Below, piece by piece: positions 7,585-15,180 of a stretch of DNA of 32,088 nt. The notes under the pieces were generated by a model. That model had not been told where the DNA came from, did not search any database, and saw only the letters and a program-made list of their open reading frames with translations. The position numbers and the translations under genes were made by a program. Numbering within the stretch: the first letter of the stretch is position 1; each line of letters begins with the position of its first letter. Source of the DNA: Clostridia bacterium (GTDB lineage Bacteria > Bacillota > Clostridia > Oscillospirales > CAG-272); NCBI GenBank assembly GCA_017961575.1, contig JAGCXA010000009.1, positions 1 through 32,088 on the forward strand, in the 5' to 3' direction.

Positions 7585-9474
7585 ATGCAAAAAACGAAGT
7601 TCGGAGTTGCCCTGACCCCGCTTGAAAAGATCACGCTGACCGCCGCGATGACGGCGCTCTCGATCGTGCTCTGCCGCTTCCTCGGTTACAGCCCGGCAAA
7701 CACGATGTTCCGGGTCGAAATCGGGTTCCTGCCGATCGCCCTCGTCGGGCTTCTCGCGGGTCCCTTGTATTCGTTTGTCGGATACGGGCTTTCCGACCTG
7801 ATCGGGTCGCTCGTCACGACGGGGATGAACCCGCTGATCCTCGCGTGCAAGGCGGCGTTCGGGCTGATCCTCGGGCTCTTCCTCTACCGCCGCCGCCCGT
7901 CGCTTCCGCTGATCCTTCTGACCCTCTTCGTCGTGGGCGCGGGGGTGGACGTTTTTCTGATGTCGGCGGTCTTCAAAACGATGGGCTACGCCCCGTCCTA
8001 CGCCGCCGCCCTCTATACCCGGACGATCAACGCCCTCGTCAACTACCCGATCCGGGTCGCCGTTCTGTATCTCGTCTGCCGCTTCGGGCTTCCGCCGCTC
8101 CTCTCGGCTCTGAAACGGCGCGGACGGACCGTCTGGGGCGCAAAGGACGAACGCCCGGGCGCAAAAGACGAGTTTTCGTATTCCGAAACCGAAGCGCCCG
8201 CCCCGTCCGGGAAGACGGCGGACGGCGCCGACTTCAAAACCTACGCCAACAGTTTTCAGACGGTCTCGCGGCTCGGTCTTGAACGCGAAACCGATCTGCT
8301 CGCGCGGCTCGGCAACCCCGAAAAGAACCTTCGCTGCCTGCATATCGCCGGGACCAACGGCAAGGGATCGGTCGCCGCGTATCTGTCGGCGATCCTCTGC
8401 AAAGCCGGGTCCACGGTCGGGCTCTACACCTCGCCGAACCTCGTGCGGGTGAACGAGCGGATCTCGCTGAACGGCGCGCCGATCGGGGACGCCGATCTCG
8501 ACCGCCTGCTCGAAAAAGTCGAGGGGGCGGCGAAGGACGGCGAAGCCGCCCGCGGCGAAGCCCCGACGCAGTTCGAGATCTGGACGGCGATCGCCTTCCT
8601 GTATTTCTCGGAGAAAAAGGTCGATTACGTCGTACTCGAAACCGGGCTCGGCGGCGAGTTCGACGCGACCAACGTCATCGAAGGCAACGTCGCGGCGATC
8701 CTGACCAAGATCGACCTCGACCACGTCGAATACCTCGGCGACACGGTGGAAAAGATCGCCGGAACCAAGAGCAAGATCATCAAAGCGGCGTGCGAGACGG
8801 GTTGCGTTTTCTCCGCCCCGCAAAGTCCCGAAGCCGAACGGGTGATCCGTCGCCGCGCGGCGGAGGTCGGGGTGACCCCGGTCTTCTCGGAACCGCCCGC
8901 GCCGGGCGACTTCGACCTGATCTCGGAGCGCTTCTCCTACCGCGGGATCGACCTTGCGCCGTCGCTCGGCGGACTGCACCAGATCGAGAACGCCTGCCTT
9001 GCCTGCGACGTCGCGCTGAAACTCGGCGTCGACCCCGACGCGATCGCCGCGGGGATCGCCGCCGCCCGGCATCCGGGGCGCTTTGAACTGCTTTCGCGCG
9101 ACCCCGTGATCCTCTACGACGGCGGACACAATCCGAACGGGATCACGGCGCTGAACCGCTCGCTCGACCGCTACTTTCCCGGGGCGAAAATGACGGTGAT
9201 CTTCGCCTGTATGAAGGACAAGGAGATCGCCCCCTCGCTCCGCCTGCTCGCCGAGCCGGGACGCGACTTCGTCTTCACGACGGTGCAGAACAATCCCCGC
9301 GCCCTGCCCGCCGACGCCCTTCGTGAAAAGGCGGCGGAACTCGGGATCGCTGGCGAGAGCCGCGACAACCTCTCCGACGCGATCGACGCGGCGAAAGAGA
9401 AGGGCGATATGATCCTCGTCTGCGGTTCGCTCTATCTTTACGCCGACCTGCCGAGCGAACTCCGCACGGTCTGA
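7585..9474 (+). CDS. FolT-FolC fusion: ECF folate substrate-binding component joined to folylpolyglutamate synthase
   Basis: A 629-residue protein of two parts. Residues 1-175 form a six-helix membrane domain like the S-component FolT of energy-coupling-factor folate transporters (hydrophobic spans from about 16, 47, 85, 107 and 150, with RVEIGFLPIAL typical of this group). After a charged linker (about 176-215), residues 216-629 are FolC: P-loop AGTNGKGS (255-262), YTSPNLVRVNERI, ETGLGGEFDATN, LTKIDLDHVEYLG and DGGHNPNG (about 511-518). FolC adds glutamates to folates (and may act as dihydrofolate synthase), trapping them in the cell. ATG 7585 has GGAGG nine bases upstream. No stop or ribosome site separates the parts. 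Uptake would still need an ECF A/A'/T module from elsewhere. Confidence 0.9.
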   Translation: MQKTKFGVALTPLEKITLTAAMTALSIVLCRFLGYSPANTMFRVEIGFLPIALVGLLAGPLYSFVGYGLSDLIGSLVTTGMNPLILACKAAFGLILGLFLYRRRPSLPLILLTLFVVGAGVDVFLMSAVFKTMGYAPSYAAALYTRTINALVNYPIRVAVLYLVCRFGLPPLLSALKRRGRTVWGAKDERPGAKDEFSYSETEAPAPSGKTADGADFKTYANSFQTVSRLGLERETDLLARLGNPEKNLRCLHIAGTNGKGSVAAYLSAILCKAGSTVGLYTSPNLVRVNERISLNGAPIGDADLDRLLEKVEGAAKDGEAARGEAPTQFEIWTAIAFLYFSEKKVDYVVLETGLGGEFDATNVIEGNVAAILTKIDLDHVEYLGDTVEKIAGTKSKIIKAACETGCVFSAPQSPEAERVIRRRAAEVGVTPVFSEPPAPGDFDLISERFSYRGIDLAPSLGGLHQIENACLACDVALKLGVDPDAIAAGIAAARHPGRFELLSRDPVILYDGGHNPNGITALNRSLDRYFPGAKMTVIFACMKDKEIAPSLRLLAEPGRDFVFTTVQNNPRALPADALREKAAELGIAGESRDNLSDAIDAAKEKGDMILVCGSLYLYADLPSELRTV

Positions 9475-9489
9475 CCCTCTCGGAAACCG

Positions 9490-9519
9490 ACCGTCCCCCG
9501 CCTTGGGGGGCGGTTTTTA
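9490..9519 (+). terminator. Intrinsic terminator of folT-folC
   Basis: Stem ACCGTCCCCC (9490-9499) pairing with GGGGGGCGGT (9505-9514), one G-T wobble, followed by a T-rich run (TTTTTATTTT). Confidence 0.85.
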
Positions 9520-9561
9520 TTTTCCTCGGATTTTTCTTCCTTTTCTGCCGTTATTTGTTCC

Positions 9562-9591
9562 TTGCGCCGGGGGCGCCGAACGGTGTATACT
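9562..9591 (+). promoter_or_regulatory. Sigma-A-type promoter of the SleB-like gene
   Basis: TTGCGC (9562-9567), 18-base spacer, TATACT (9586-9591). The -35 is weak but the -10 is good. Confidence 0.55.
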
Positions 9592-9660
9592 GGAACTGCC
9601 GGAAAGAAAATTCGACACGGGAATCTCCGGCTTCCCCGGGAAAGGAATACATACGGTATG

Positions 9661-10545
9661 AACCGCCGACCTCGTCTCCTCCGCGTCTGTTCCCTGCTTC
9701 TCGCGCTCCTGTTCTGCCTCTCGTTCCCCGCTCTGCCCGCCCTCGCCGCCGGAGAGAAAACGCTCCCCGCCTACGCCGCGCCCGACCGTTCGCTTTCCTC
9801 CCATAAGGCGCTCCCCGTTCGTCTCGGTCGCGCACGGCTCGCCATGACGGGGCGGTTGATTGCCGGGACCCCGTATCTCCCCGTCTCGGAACTCTCCGAC
9901 CTTTTCGCCGACTGCCGGGTGAGGAACACGCCCGACGGCTGGACGCTCGACGCGCCGGGGCTCTCGGTCTCCGGCTGGAACGGCGCGACCTACCTGACGG
10001 TGAACGGGCGGGTCTTCTACGACCCGCATCCGATCGCGATCCTCTCGGACGGCGATCTCTACGTCCCGCTCGAAACGGCGAAAAAACTGTCGGGGATGGG
10101 GATGGTCTTCTCCCCCTCGACCGCGACCGTCACGCTCTCGGGAAGTTTCACGCCCCCGGCGCCCGGCGACGCGACCTACGATCCCGACGCGCTCTATTGG
10201 CTCTCGCGCATCATCTCGGCGGAGAGCCGCGGGGAGCCGCTTGCCGGACAGATCGCCGTCGGCAACGTGATCCTGAACCGCGTGCGCTCGACCGCCTTCC
10301 CGAACACGATCTGGGGCGTGATCTTCGACCGGAAGGACGGCGTGCAATTCACCCCGGTCGCAAACGGCACGATCTACGCCGCGCCCTACTGGATCTCGAC
10401 CGTCGCGGCGAAGATCTGTCTCGAAGGGTATTCGGTCTCCCCGTCGGCGCTCTTCTTCTACGAGCCGACCAAGGCGACGTCGTACTGGATCGAGAACAAC
10501 CGTCCCTATCTCTTCACCGTCGGTCGTCACCGCTTTTTCTCGTAG
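9661..10545 (+). CDS. Secreted SleB-family cell-wall hydrolase with copper-amine-oxidase-N-like domain
   Basis: A 294-residue exported protein. A Sec signal peptide (basic start, hydrophobic core, ALPALAA near residue 31) leads into a domain resembling the copper amine oxidase N-terminal stalk domain (about 45-155: DGDLYVPLETAKKLSG, TATVTLSGS). The C-terminal part (about 170-294) is a Hydrolase_2/SleB-type lytic transglycosylase: IISAESRGEPLAGQIAVGNVILNR holds the likely catalytic glutamate in SAESRGE, followed by ALFFYEPTKAT and a terminal GRHRFF. In spore formers such enzymes degrade the cortex at germination, but related proteins act in vegetative wall turnover. ATG 9661 follows AAAGGAA; the open frame extends upstream only before the promoter. 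It is monocistronic. Confidence 0.85.
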   Translation, partial: NRRPRLLRVCSLLLALLFCLSFPALPALAAGEKTLPAYAAPDRSLSSHKALPVRLGRARLAMTGRLIAGTPYLPVSELSDLFADCRVRNTPDGWTLDAPGLSVSGWNGATYLTVNGRVFYDPHPIAILSDGDLYVPLETAKKLSGMGMVFSPSTATVTLSGSFTPPAPGDATYDPDALYWLSRIISAESRGEPLAGQIAVGNVILNRVRSTAFPNTIWGVIFDRKDGVQFTPVANGTIYAAPYWISTVAAKICLEGYSVSPSALFFYEPTKATSYWIENNRPYLFTVGRHRFFS

Positions 10546-10548
10546 GGA

Positions 10549-10578
10549 AACGCGCCCGGTTGTGCCGGGCGCGTTTTA
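10549..10578 (+). terminator. Intrinsic terminator of the SleB-like gene
   Basis: Perfect 11-base-pair stem AACGCGCCCGG (10549-10559) and CCGGGCGCGTT (10565-10575), followed by a short T-run. It abuts the next promoter. Confidence 0.8.
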
Positions 10579-10579
10579 C

Positions 10580-10608
10580 TTGACAAGCCCGCCGTCTTGT
10601 GCTACACT
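10580..10608 (+). promoter_or_regulatory. Sigma-A-type promoter of the SGNH hydrolase gene
   Basis: Consensus TTGACA (10580-10585), 17-base spacer, TACACT (10603-10608). Confidence 0.8.
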
Positions 10609-10641
10609 TTATCCGAGTATTTCCCCCGAAAGGAACCGGAT

Positions 10642-11721
10642 ATGAACATCGCCGAAATCGACAGCAATTTTCAAGTGCCCGACGACGTAAAGCGGGACGA
10701 TCTCGTCTGGCACGACGTGCGGCAGGCGCCGTTTGCGATCTACGGGCTGTGCGACCCGACCGACCCGTCGACGCCCTTTCACCGCTTCCCCTACGACGTG
10801 GGCAAGCGCGTCGGAGGGAAGGTGGAGGACCTTAACCTCCGTCCCGCGGGCGGGCGCGTCCGTTTCACGACCGATTCGCCCTACGTCGCCCTGCTCTGCG
10901 AGACCCACTACAAAATCGGCGTGATGCCGCACATGACGCTCGCCGGCTCGCAGGGGTTCGACCTCTACCTGAACCGGGAGAACGGAGAAACGGTTTTCCT
11001 GAAACCCTTTATGCCGCCGTCGGGCAAACTCGGCGAACACGATTTTGCCGGGATCGTCGATCTCGGAGACGGGCAGAGCCGCCGCCTGACCCTCAACTTC
11101 CCGCCCTACGGGACGGTGAAGAACCTCTGGATCGGTCTGAAAAAGGGCGCGTCCCTCTCGGGCGGGATCCCCTATCGGAACGAACTGCCCGCCGTCTTCT
11201 ACGGCAGCAGCATCACCGAGGGCGCCTGCGCCTCGCGTCCGGGGCTGACCTACCAGGCGATCCTCTCCAAGTACCTGAACCTCGATTTTATCAACCTCGG
11301 CTTCGCCGGCGCGGCGAAGGGCGAACCCGAACTCGTCGAGTATATGGCGGGACTTGAAATGTCGTGTTTCGTCTCGGACTACGACCATAACGCCCCCTCG
11401 CTCGAACACCTGCAAGCGACCCTCCCGCCCCTGTATCGCGCCGTCCGGGACAAAAACCCCTCCCTTCCCTTCATCTTTATGTCCGCCCCCGGCACACACG
11501 GCGGGAGCAGGAAGATCCGCCGCGACTATATCGAGAGCGTCTGGCGGGAGGCGGTCTCTGCGGGCGACCGGAACGTCTGGTTCATCGACGGCTACTCGAT
11601 CTTCTCAGGAGACCTTGAAGACGAATGCACCGTCGAATGGTGCCATCCGAACGACCTCGGGATGCGCAAAATGGCGCTTGCCCTGATGCCGGTTTTCAAA
11701 AAAATATACGGGATCAAGTGA
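10642..11721 (+). CDS. SGNH/GDSL-type hydrolase with N-terminal GxDLY domain
   Basis: A 359-residue cytoplasmic-looking esterase with no signal peptide. The N-terminal half is a jelly-roll-like domain containing GFDLY, the hallmark of the GxDLY domain found before Lipase_GDSL_3 domains. The catalytic domain has block I YGSSITEGA (nucleophile Ser about 190), block II NLGFAGAAKGE, block III SDYDHNAP and block V EWCHPNDLGM with the catalytic histidine. The acid that usually sits three residues before this histidine is Asp; here it is Glu. Relatives deacylate carbohydrates or other esters; the substrate is unknown. ATG 10642 follows GAAAGGAA. It stands alone with its own promoter and a terminator shared with the convergent transketolase genes. 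Confidence 0.87.
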   Translation: MNIAEIDSNFQVPDDVKRDDLVWHDVRQAPFAIYGLCDPTDPSTPFHRFPYDVGKRVGGKVEDLNLRPAGGRVRFTTDSPYVALLCETHYKIGVMPHMTLAGSQGFDLYLNRENGETVFLKPFMPPSGKLGEHDFAGIVDLGDGQSRRLTLNFPPYGTVKNLWIGLKKGASLSGGIPYRNELPAVFYGSSITEGACASRPGLTYQAILSKYLNLDFINLGFAGAAKGEPELVEYMAGLEMSCFVSDYDHNAPSLEHLQATLPPLYRAVRDKNPSLPFIFMSAPGTHGGSRKIRRDYIESVWREAVSAGDRNVWFIDGYSIFSGDLEDECTVEWCHPNDLGMRKMALALMPVFKKIYGIK

Positions 11722-11736
11722 CCCCGACAAACAGAA

Positions 11737-11765
11737 AAGCGCCCGCGCGAACTGCGCGGGCGCTT
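11737..11765. terminator. Bidirectional terminator between SGNH hydrolase and transketolase genes
   Basis: Perfect 12-base-pair stem AAGCGCCCGCGC (11737-11748) and GCGCGGGCGCTT (11754-11765) with a five-base loop. T-rich sequence follows on both strands. Confidence 0.8.
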
Positions 11766-11776
11766 CGTTTGTTTTC

Positions 11777-12721
11777 TTACTTTTTCCGTGCGATCGCGGC
11801 TTTGGCTTTCGCCGCGATCTCGGCGGCGGTCAGCCCGTAGAGTTCGAGCAGCTGCGGCACCTTGCCGCTCCGTCCGAAGGTATCGCGGACGCCGACGCGC
11901 TCGACCGGAACGGGGGCGCTCTCGGAGAGCGCCTCGCAGACGGCGGAACCCAGCCCGCCGATGATATTGTGCTCCTCGGCTGTGACGACTGCGCCGGTCT
12001 TCTTCGCCGACCCGACGAGCAGTTCGGCGTCGATGGGTTTCAGCGTGTGCATATCGATCACCTCAGCCGAGATCCCCTCGGCGGCGAGCAGATCCGCCGC
12101 TTCGAGCGCGAGATGCACCATATAGCCGACGGCGACGATCGAAACGTCCTTCCCCTCGCGGAGAAGACGTCCGCGACCGATCTCAAACGGGGCGACGGCG
12201 TCCCCCGCCGTCACCTCGGGCACGGCGTACCGACCGAAGCGGAGGTAGACGGGACCGTCCCACTTCAACGCCGCTTCGACGGCGGCGTAGGTTTCGGGTC
12301 CGTCGGCGGGGCAGATCACCGTCATTCCGGGGATGACGCGCATCAGGGCGAAATCCTCGCAGCATTGGTGGGTCGCGCCGTCCTCCCCGACCGTGATCCC
12401 GGCGTGGGTCGCGCCGATCTTGACGTTCAGATGCGGGTAAGCGACCGAGTTTCTCACCTGCTCGAACGCCCGTCCGGCGGCGAACATCGCGAACGAAGAC
12501 ACGAAGGGGATCGTTCCGGTGGACGCGATCCCGGCGGCGACGCTCATCATATTGCCCTCGGCGATCCCGCAGTCGAAGAAGCGGTCGGGATGCTCTTTGG
12601 CGAACAGGCAGGTCTTGGTCGCCTGCGACAGGTCGGCGTCAAGCACGACGAAGGGGTACTTGTCCGCGAGGGCGACCAGCGCTTTGCCGTACGCCTCTCT
12701 GGTTGCGATCTTGTCAGCCAT
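11777..12721 (-). CDS. Transketolase, C-terminal subunit
   Basis: The pyrimidine-binding and C-terminal half of a split transketolase (pentose phosphate pathway, transfer of two-carbon units between sugar phosphates with thiamine diphosphate). In 314 residues it shows DADLSQATKT, FDCGIAEGNMMSVAAGIA (with the catalytic Glu), GATHAGITVGEDGATHQ, and a C-terminal GSAVCEAL region. ATG 12721 lies inside the end of the N-terminal-subunit gene, an eight-base overlap, with GGGAGG upstream. Split transketolases with this subunit order are common in Clostridia and archaea; a 1-deoxyxylulose-5-phosphate synthase is unlikely given the length and motifs. Confidence 0.92.
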   Translation of the reverse strand: MADKIATREAYGKALVALADKYPFVVLDADLSQATKTCLFAKEHPDRFFDCGIAEGNMMSVAAGIASTGTIPFVSSFAMFAAGRAFEQVRNSVAYPHLNVKIGATHAGITVGEDGATHQCCEDFALMRVIPGMTVICPADGPETYAAVEAALKWDGPVYLRFGRYAVPEVTAGDAVAPFEIGRGRLLREGKDVSIVAVGYMVHLALEAADLLAAEGISAEVIDMHTLKPIDAELLVGSAKKTGAVVTAEEHNIIGGLGSAVCEALSESAPVPVERVGVRDTFGRSGKVPQLLELYGLTAAEIAAKAKAAIARKK

Positions 12722-13574
12722 TCTGCTTGAACCTCCCTTCGATCTCTTCGGGGGAAAGACCGAGATCGGCAAGTCCGACCCGGTACAGATCCTCTTTCGG
12801 CGCGGCGCCGTGCCATTGCACCGCGTTCTCCATATACGAAACGCCCTTGCCCTTCACCGACTTGGCGATGATCGCGGTGGGTTTGCCCTTGGTTTGCCGC
12901 GCGGCGGAAAACGCCGCCTCGATCTGGTCGTAGTCGTGCGCGTCGATCGAGATCACGTTCCAGCCGAACGCCGCGAATTTCAGGTTGTGCGGGGTCGGGT
13001 TCATGACCTCCTCGACGGTGCCGTCGATCTGCAATCCGTTCCAGTCGACAACGGCGACGAGATTATCGAGCTTGTAGTGGGCGGCGAACATCGCCGCTTC
13101 CCAGACCTGTCCCTCTTCACTCTCCCCGTCGCCGAGGATCGTGTAGACGCGGTAGTCCTTCCCCGCCGTTTTGGCGGCGAGCGCCATCCCGCAGGCGGCG
13201 GAAATACCGAGCCCGAGCGAGCCGGTCGACATATCCACGCCGGGGATCCCCTTCATATCGGGATGACCCTGCAAACGGCTGTCGATCCTGCGGAGCGTTT
13301 TGAGTTCCTCCACCGGGAAGAATCCCCGCTCGGCGAGCGTCGCGTAGAGGGCGGGCGCGGTATGCCCCTTCGAGAGAACGAAGCGGTCGCGATCCTCCCA
13401 CTTCGGTTTTTTCGGGTCGATCTTCATTTCCTTGAAGTAAAGGTAGGTCAGCAGTTCCGCGATCGAGAGCGATCCGCCCGGATGCCCGCATCCGGCGTTG
13501 TAAACGCCGTCGAGGATCCCGATCCTGACCCGGTTCGCCATTTCGGCAAGAACCTGTTTTTCGGCTTGATTCAT
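12714..13574 (-). CDS. Transketolase, N-terminal subunit
   Basis: The thiamine-diphosphate-binding half of the split transketolase, 286 residues. It has GHPGGSLSIAELLTYLYF, DRFVLSKGHTAPALYATLAE, STGSLGLGISAACGMALA and the ThDP/Mg motif GDGESEEGQVWEAAMFAA followed by LVAVVDWN. The ATG at 13574 is preceded by AAGGAG. It is transcribed first from a strong promoter and overlaps the C-terminal-subunit gene by eight bases, consistent with stoichiometric, coupled translation of the two subunits. Confidence 0.93.
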   Translation of the reverse strand: MNQAEKQVLAEMANRVRIGILDGVYNAGCGHPGGSLSIAELLTYLYFKEMKIDPKKPKWEDRDRFVLSKGHTAPALYATLAERGFFPVEELKTLRRIDSRLQGHPDMKGIPGVDMSTGSLGLGISAACGMALAAKTAGKDYRVYTILGDGESEEGQVWEAAMFAAHYKLDNLVAVVDWNGLQIDGTVEEVMNPTPHNLKFAAFGWNVISIDAHDYDQIEAAFSAARQTKGKPTAIIAKSVKGKGVSYMENAVQWHGAAPKEDLYRVGLADLGLSPEEIEGRFKQNG

Positions 13575-13630
13575 ACCGGCTCCTTTTGTCGTATTCCGCC
13601 GCGCGGCGGTGGTGACGGTTTACCACTTCC

Positions 13631-13659
13631 ATTTTACCGCATCGCGCGCGAGATGTCAA
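13631..13659 (-). promoter_or_regulatory. Sigma-A-type promoter of the transketolase operon
   Basis: On the minus strand, TTGACA (13659-13654), 17-base spacer, TAAAAT (13636-13631). The leader holds a perfect palindrome (13596-13609, arms CCGCCGC/GCGGCGG) that may form a small hairpin ahead of the ribosome binding site. Confidence 0.8.
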
Positions 13660-13740
13660 GTTCAAACGGCCGCTTCTCGGCGTCTTTTCGACGCTTTTTT
13701 TCGCGGCGCCGCCGGGCGGCGCTTTTTTTCGTTTTTCCGC

Positions 13741-13769
13741 TTGTCAAACCGAGGGGATTATGGTATAAT
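13741..13769 (+). promoter_or_regulatory. Sigma-A-type promoter of der-obg
   Basis: TTGTCA (13741-13746), 17-base spacer, TATAAT (13764-13769). Transcription near 13776 gives a leader of about 50 bases. Confidence 0.8.
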
Positions 13770-13826
13770 TGTATACTGTATAGGTATGGACGCGCCGAGG
13801 CGCGGGAGGAATCGAGGAGTCGGACT

Positions 13827-15167
13827 ATGAGCAAACCTGTTGTGGCGATCGTGGGTCGCCCGAACGTGGGGAAAAGCACCCTGTTCAATAAACTGATCGG
13901 CGAACGTCGCTCGATCGTCGAGGATACGCCGGGCGTGACCCGCGACCGTATCTACGGCGAAGCCGAGTGGCGGGGTCGCCGTTTTATCCTCGTCGACACG
14001 GGCGGGATCGAGCCGAAAACCGACGACGTGATCCTCTCGCAGATGCGTCTGCAAGCCGAGGTCGCGATCGCGAGCGCCGACGTCATCATCTTTCTCTGCG
14101 ACATCCGCTCGGGACTGCTCGCCGACGACCGCGAGATCGCCGTGATGCTGAAAAAGAGCCGGAAGCCCGTCGTGATCGGGGTGAACAAGTCCGACCGGAT
14201 CGGCGACGTCGCCCCCGAGTTCTACGAATTCTACGAACTCGGATTCGACGAGGATCCGATCGCCCTCTCGTCGCTTCACGGTTCGGGGAGCGGCGACCTG
14301 CTCGACCGGGTGCTCGCCTATTTCCCCGAGGAGGAGGCAAGCGAGGTCGAGGAAGGGGTCGTTTCGGTCGCCGTGATCGGAAAGCCGAACGCCGGCAAGT
14401 CCTCGATCGTCAACCGGCTCGCCGGGATCGAACGCTCGATCGTCTCGGATATTCCCGGCACGACCCGGGACGCTGTGGACACCCTGATCGAGAACGAGGA
14501 GGGGAAATTCAACTTCATCGACACCGCCGGGATCCGGCGGCAGAGCGTGATTGAGGACAGCGTGGAGTACTACTCGGTGCTCCGGGCGAAGACCGCCGTC
14601 GAGCGCGCCGACGTCTGCCTCATTATGATCGACGCCGAGAAGGGGATCACCGAACAGGACGAGAAGATCGCCGGGATCGCGCACGAGGCGGGCAAGGGCT
14701 CGATCATCGTGGTGAACAAGTGGGACGCGATCGAAAAGGATAACGATTCGGTCAAGAAGTTCACCGACCGCGTCCGGATCGCCCTCGCCTTTATGCCCTA
14801 CGCGCCGATCGTTTTCGTCTCGGCAAAGACGGGGCAGCGGGTGAACAACCTTTACAAGATGATCGGCGACGTCTACGCCGCGGCGAACTTCCGCGTTCCC
14901 ACGGGGATGCTGAACGACCTGCTCGGCGACGCGATGGCGCGGCATCAGCCGCCCTCCGACAAGGGCAAGCGGCTGCGCATCTACTATATGACGCAGGTGC
15001 GTTCGGCTCCGCCGACCTTCGTGGTCTTCTGCAACAGCGCCGATCTTTTCCACTTTTCCTATCAGCGCTATCTGGAAAACTGTCTGCGCGAGACCTTCAC
15101 CTTCTCGGGCACCCCGATCCGGCTGATGATCCGGGAGAAGGGCGAGCAGAACGTGGGCGACGTGTAA
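13827..15167 (+). CDS. der: Ribosome-assembly GTPase Der (EngA)
   Basis: A double-GTPase that helps 50S subunit maturation. Two tandem G domains are visible: the first with GRPNVGKST (10-18), DTPGVTRDR, DTGG and NKSD; the second with GKPNAGKSS (about 184-192), DIPGTTRD, DTAGIRR and NKWD. A KH-like RNA-binding C-terminal domain follows (IYYMTQVRSAPPTFVVF, FSGTPIRLMIREK). The length of 446 fits the family (about 435-490). The ATG at 13827 lies a short distance after GGAGGAATCGAGGAG, and the G1 motif begins at the expected position. Frame-open sequence continues far upstream but precedes the promoter, so it is not part of the gene. obg follows after 13 bases. Confidence 0.97.
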   Translation: MSKPVVAIVGRPNVGKSTLFNKLIGERRSIVEDTPGVTRDRIYGEAEWRGRRFILVDTGGIEPKTDDVILSQMRLQAEVAIASADVIIFLCDIRSGLLADDREIAVMLKKSRKPVVIGVNKSDRIGDVAPEFYEFYELGFDEDPIALSSLHGSGSGDLLDRVLAYFPEEEASEVEEGVVSVAVIGKPNAGKSSIVNRLAGIERSIVSDIPGTTRDAVDTLIENEEGKFNFIDTAGIRRQSVIEDSVEYYSVLRAKTAVERADVCLIMIDAEKGITEQDEKIAGIAHEAGKGSIIVVNKWDAIEKDNDSVKKFTDRVRIALAFMPYAPIVFVSAKTGQRVNNLYKMIGDVYAAANFRVPTGMLNDLLGDAMARHQPPSDKGKRLRIYYMTQVRSAPPTFVVFCNSADLFHFSYQRYLENCLRETFTFSGTPIRLMIREKGEQNVGDV

Positions 15168-15180
15168 CGGAGGACGGAGA

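Noticed and set aside
11777..13574. 1-deoxyxylulose-5-phosphate synthase split in two
   Set aside because: Motifs and the two-subunit lengths (286 and 314) match split transketolase better than DXS.
12519..13826. Possible N-terminal extension of Der by 436 residues
   Set aside because: The extra sequence is antisense to transketolase and precedes the promoter at 13741-13769; Der starts normally at 13827.
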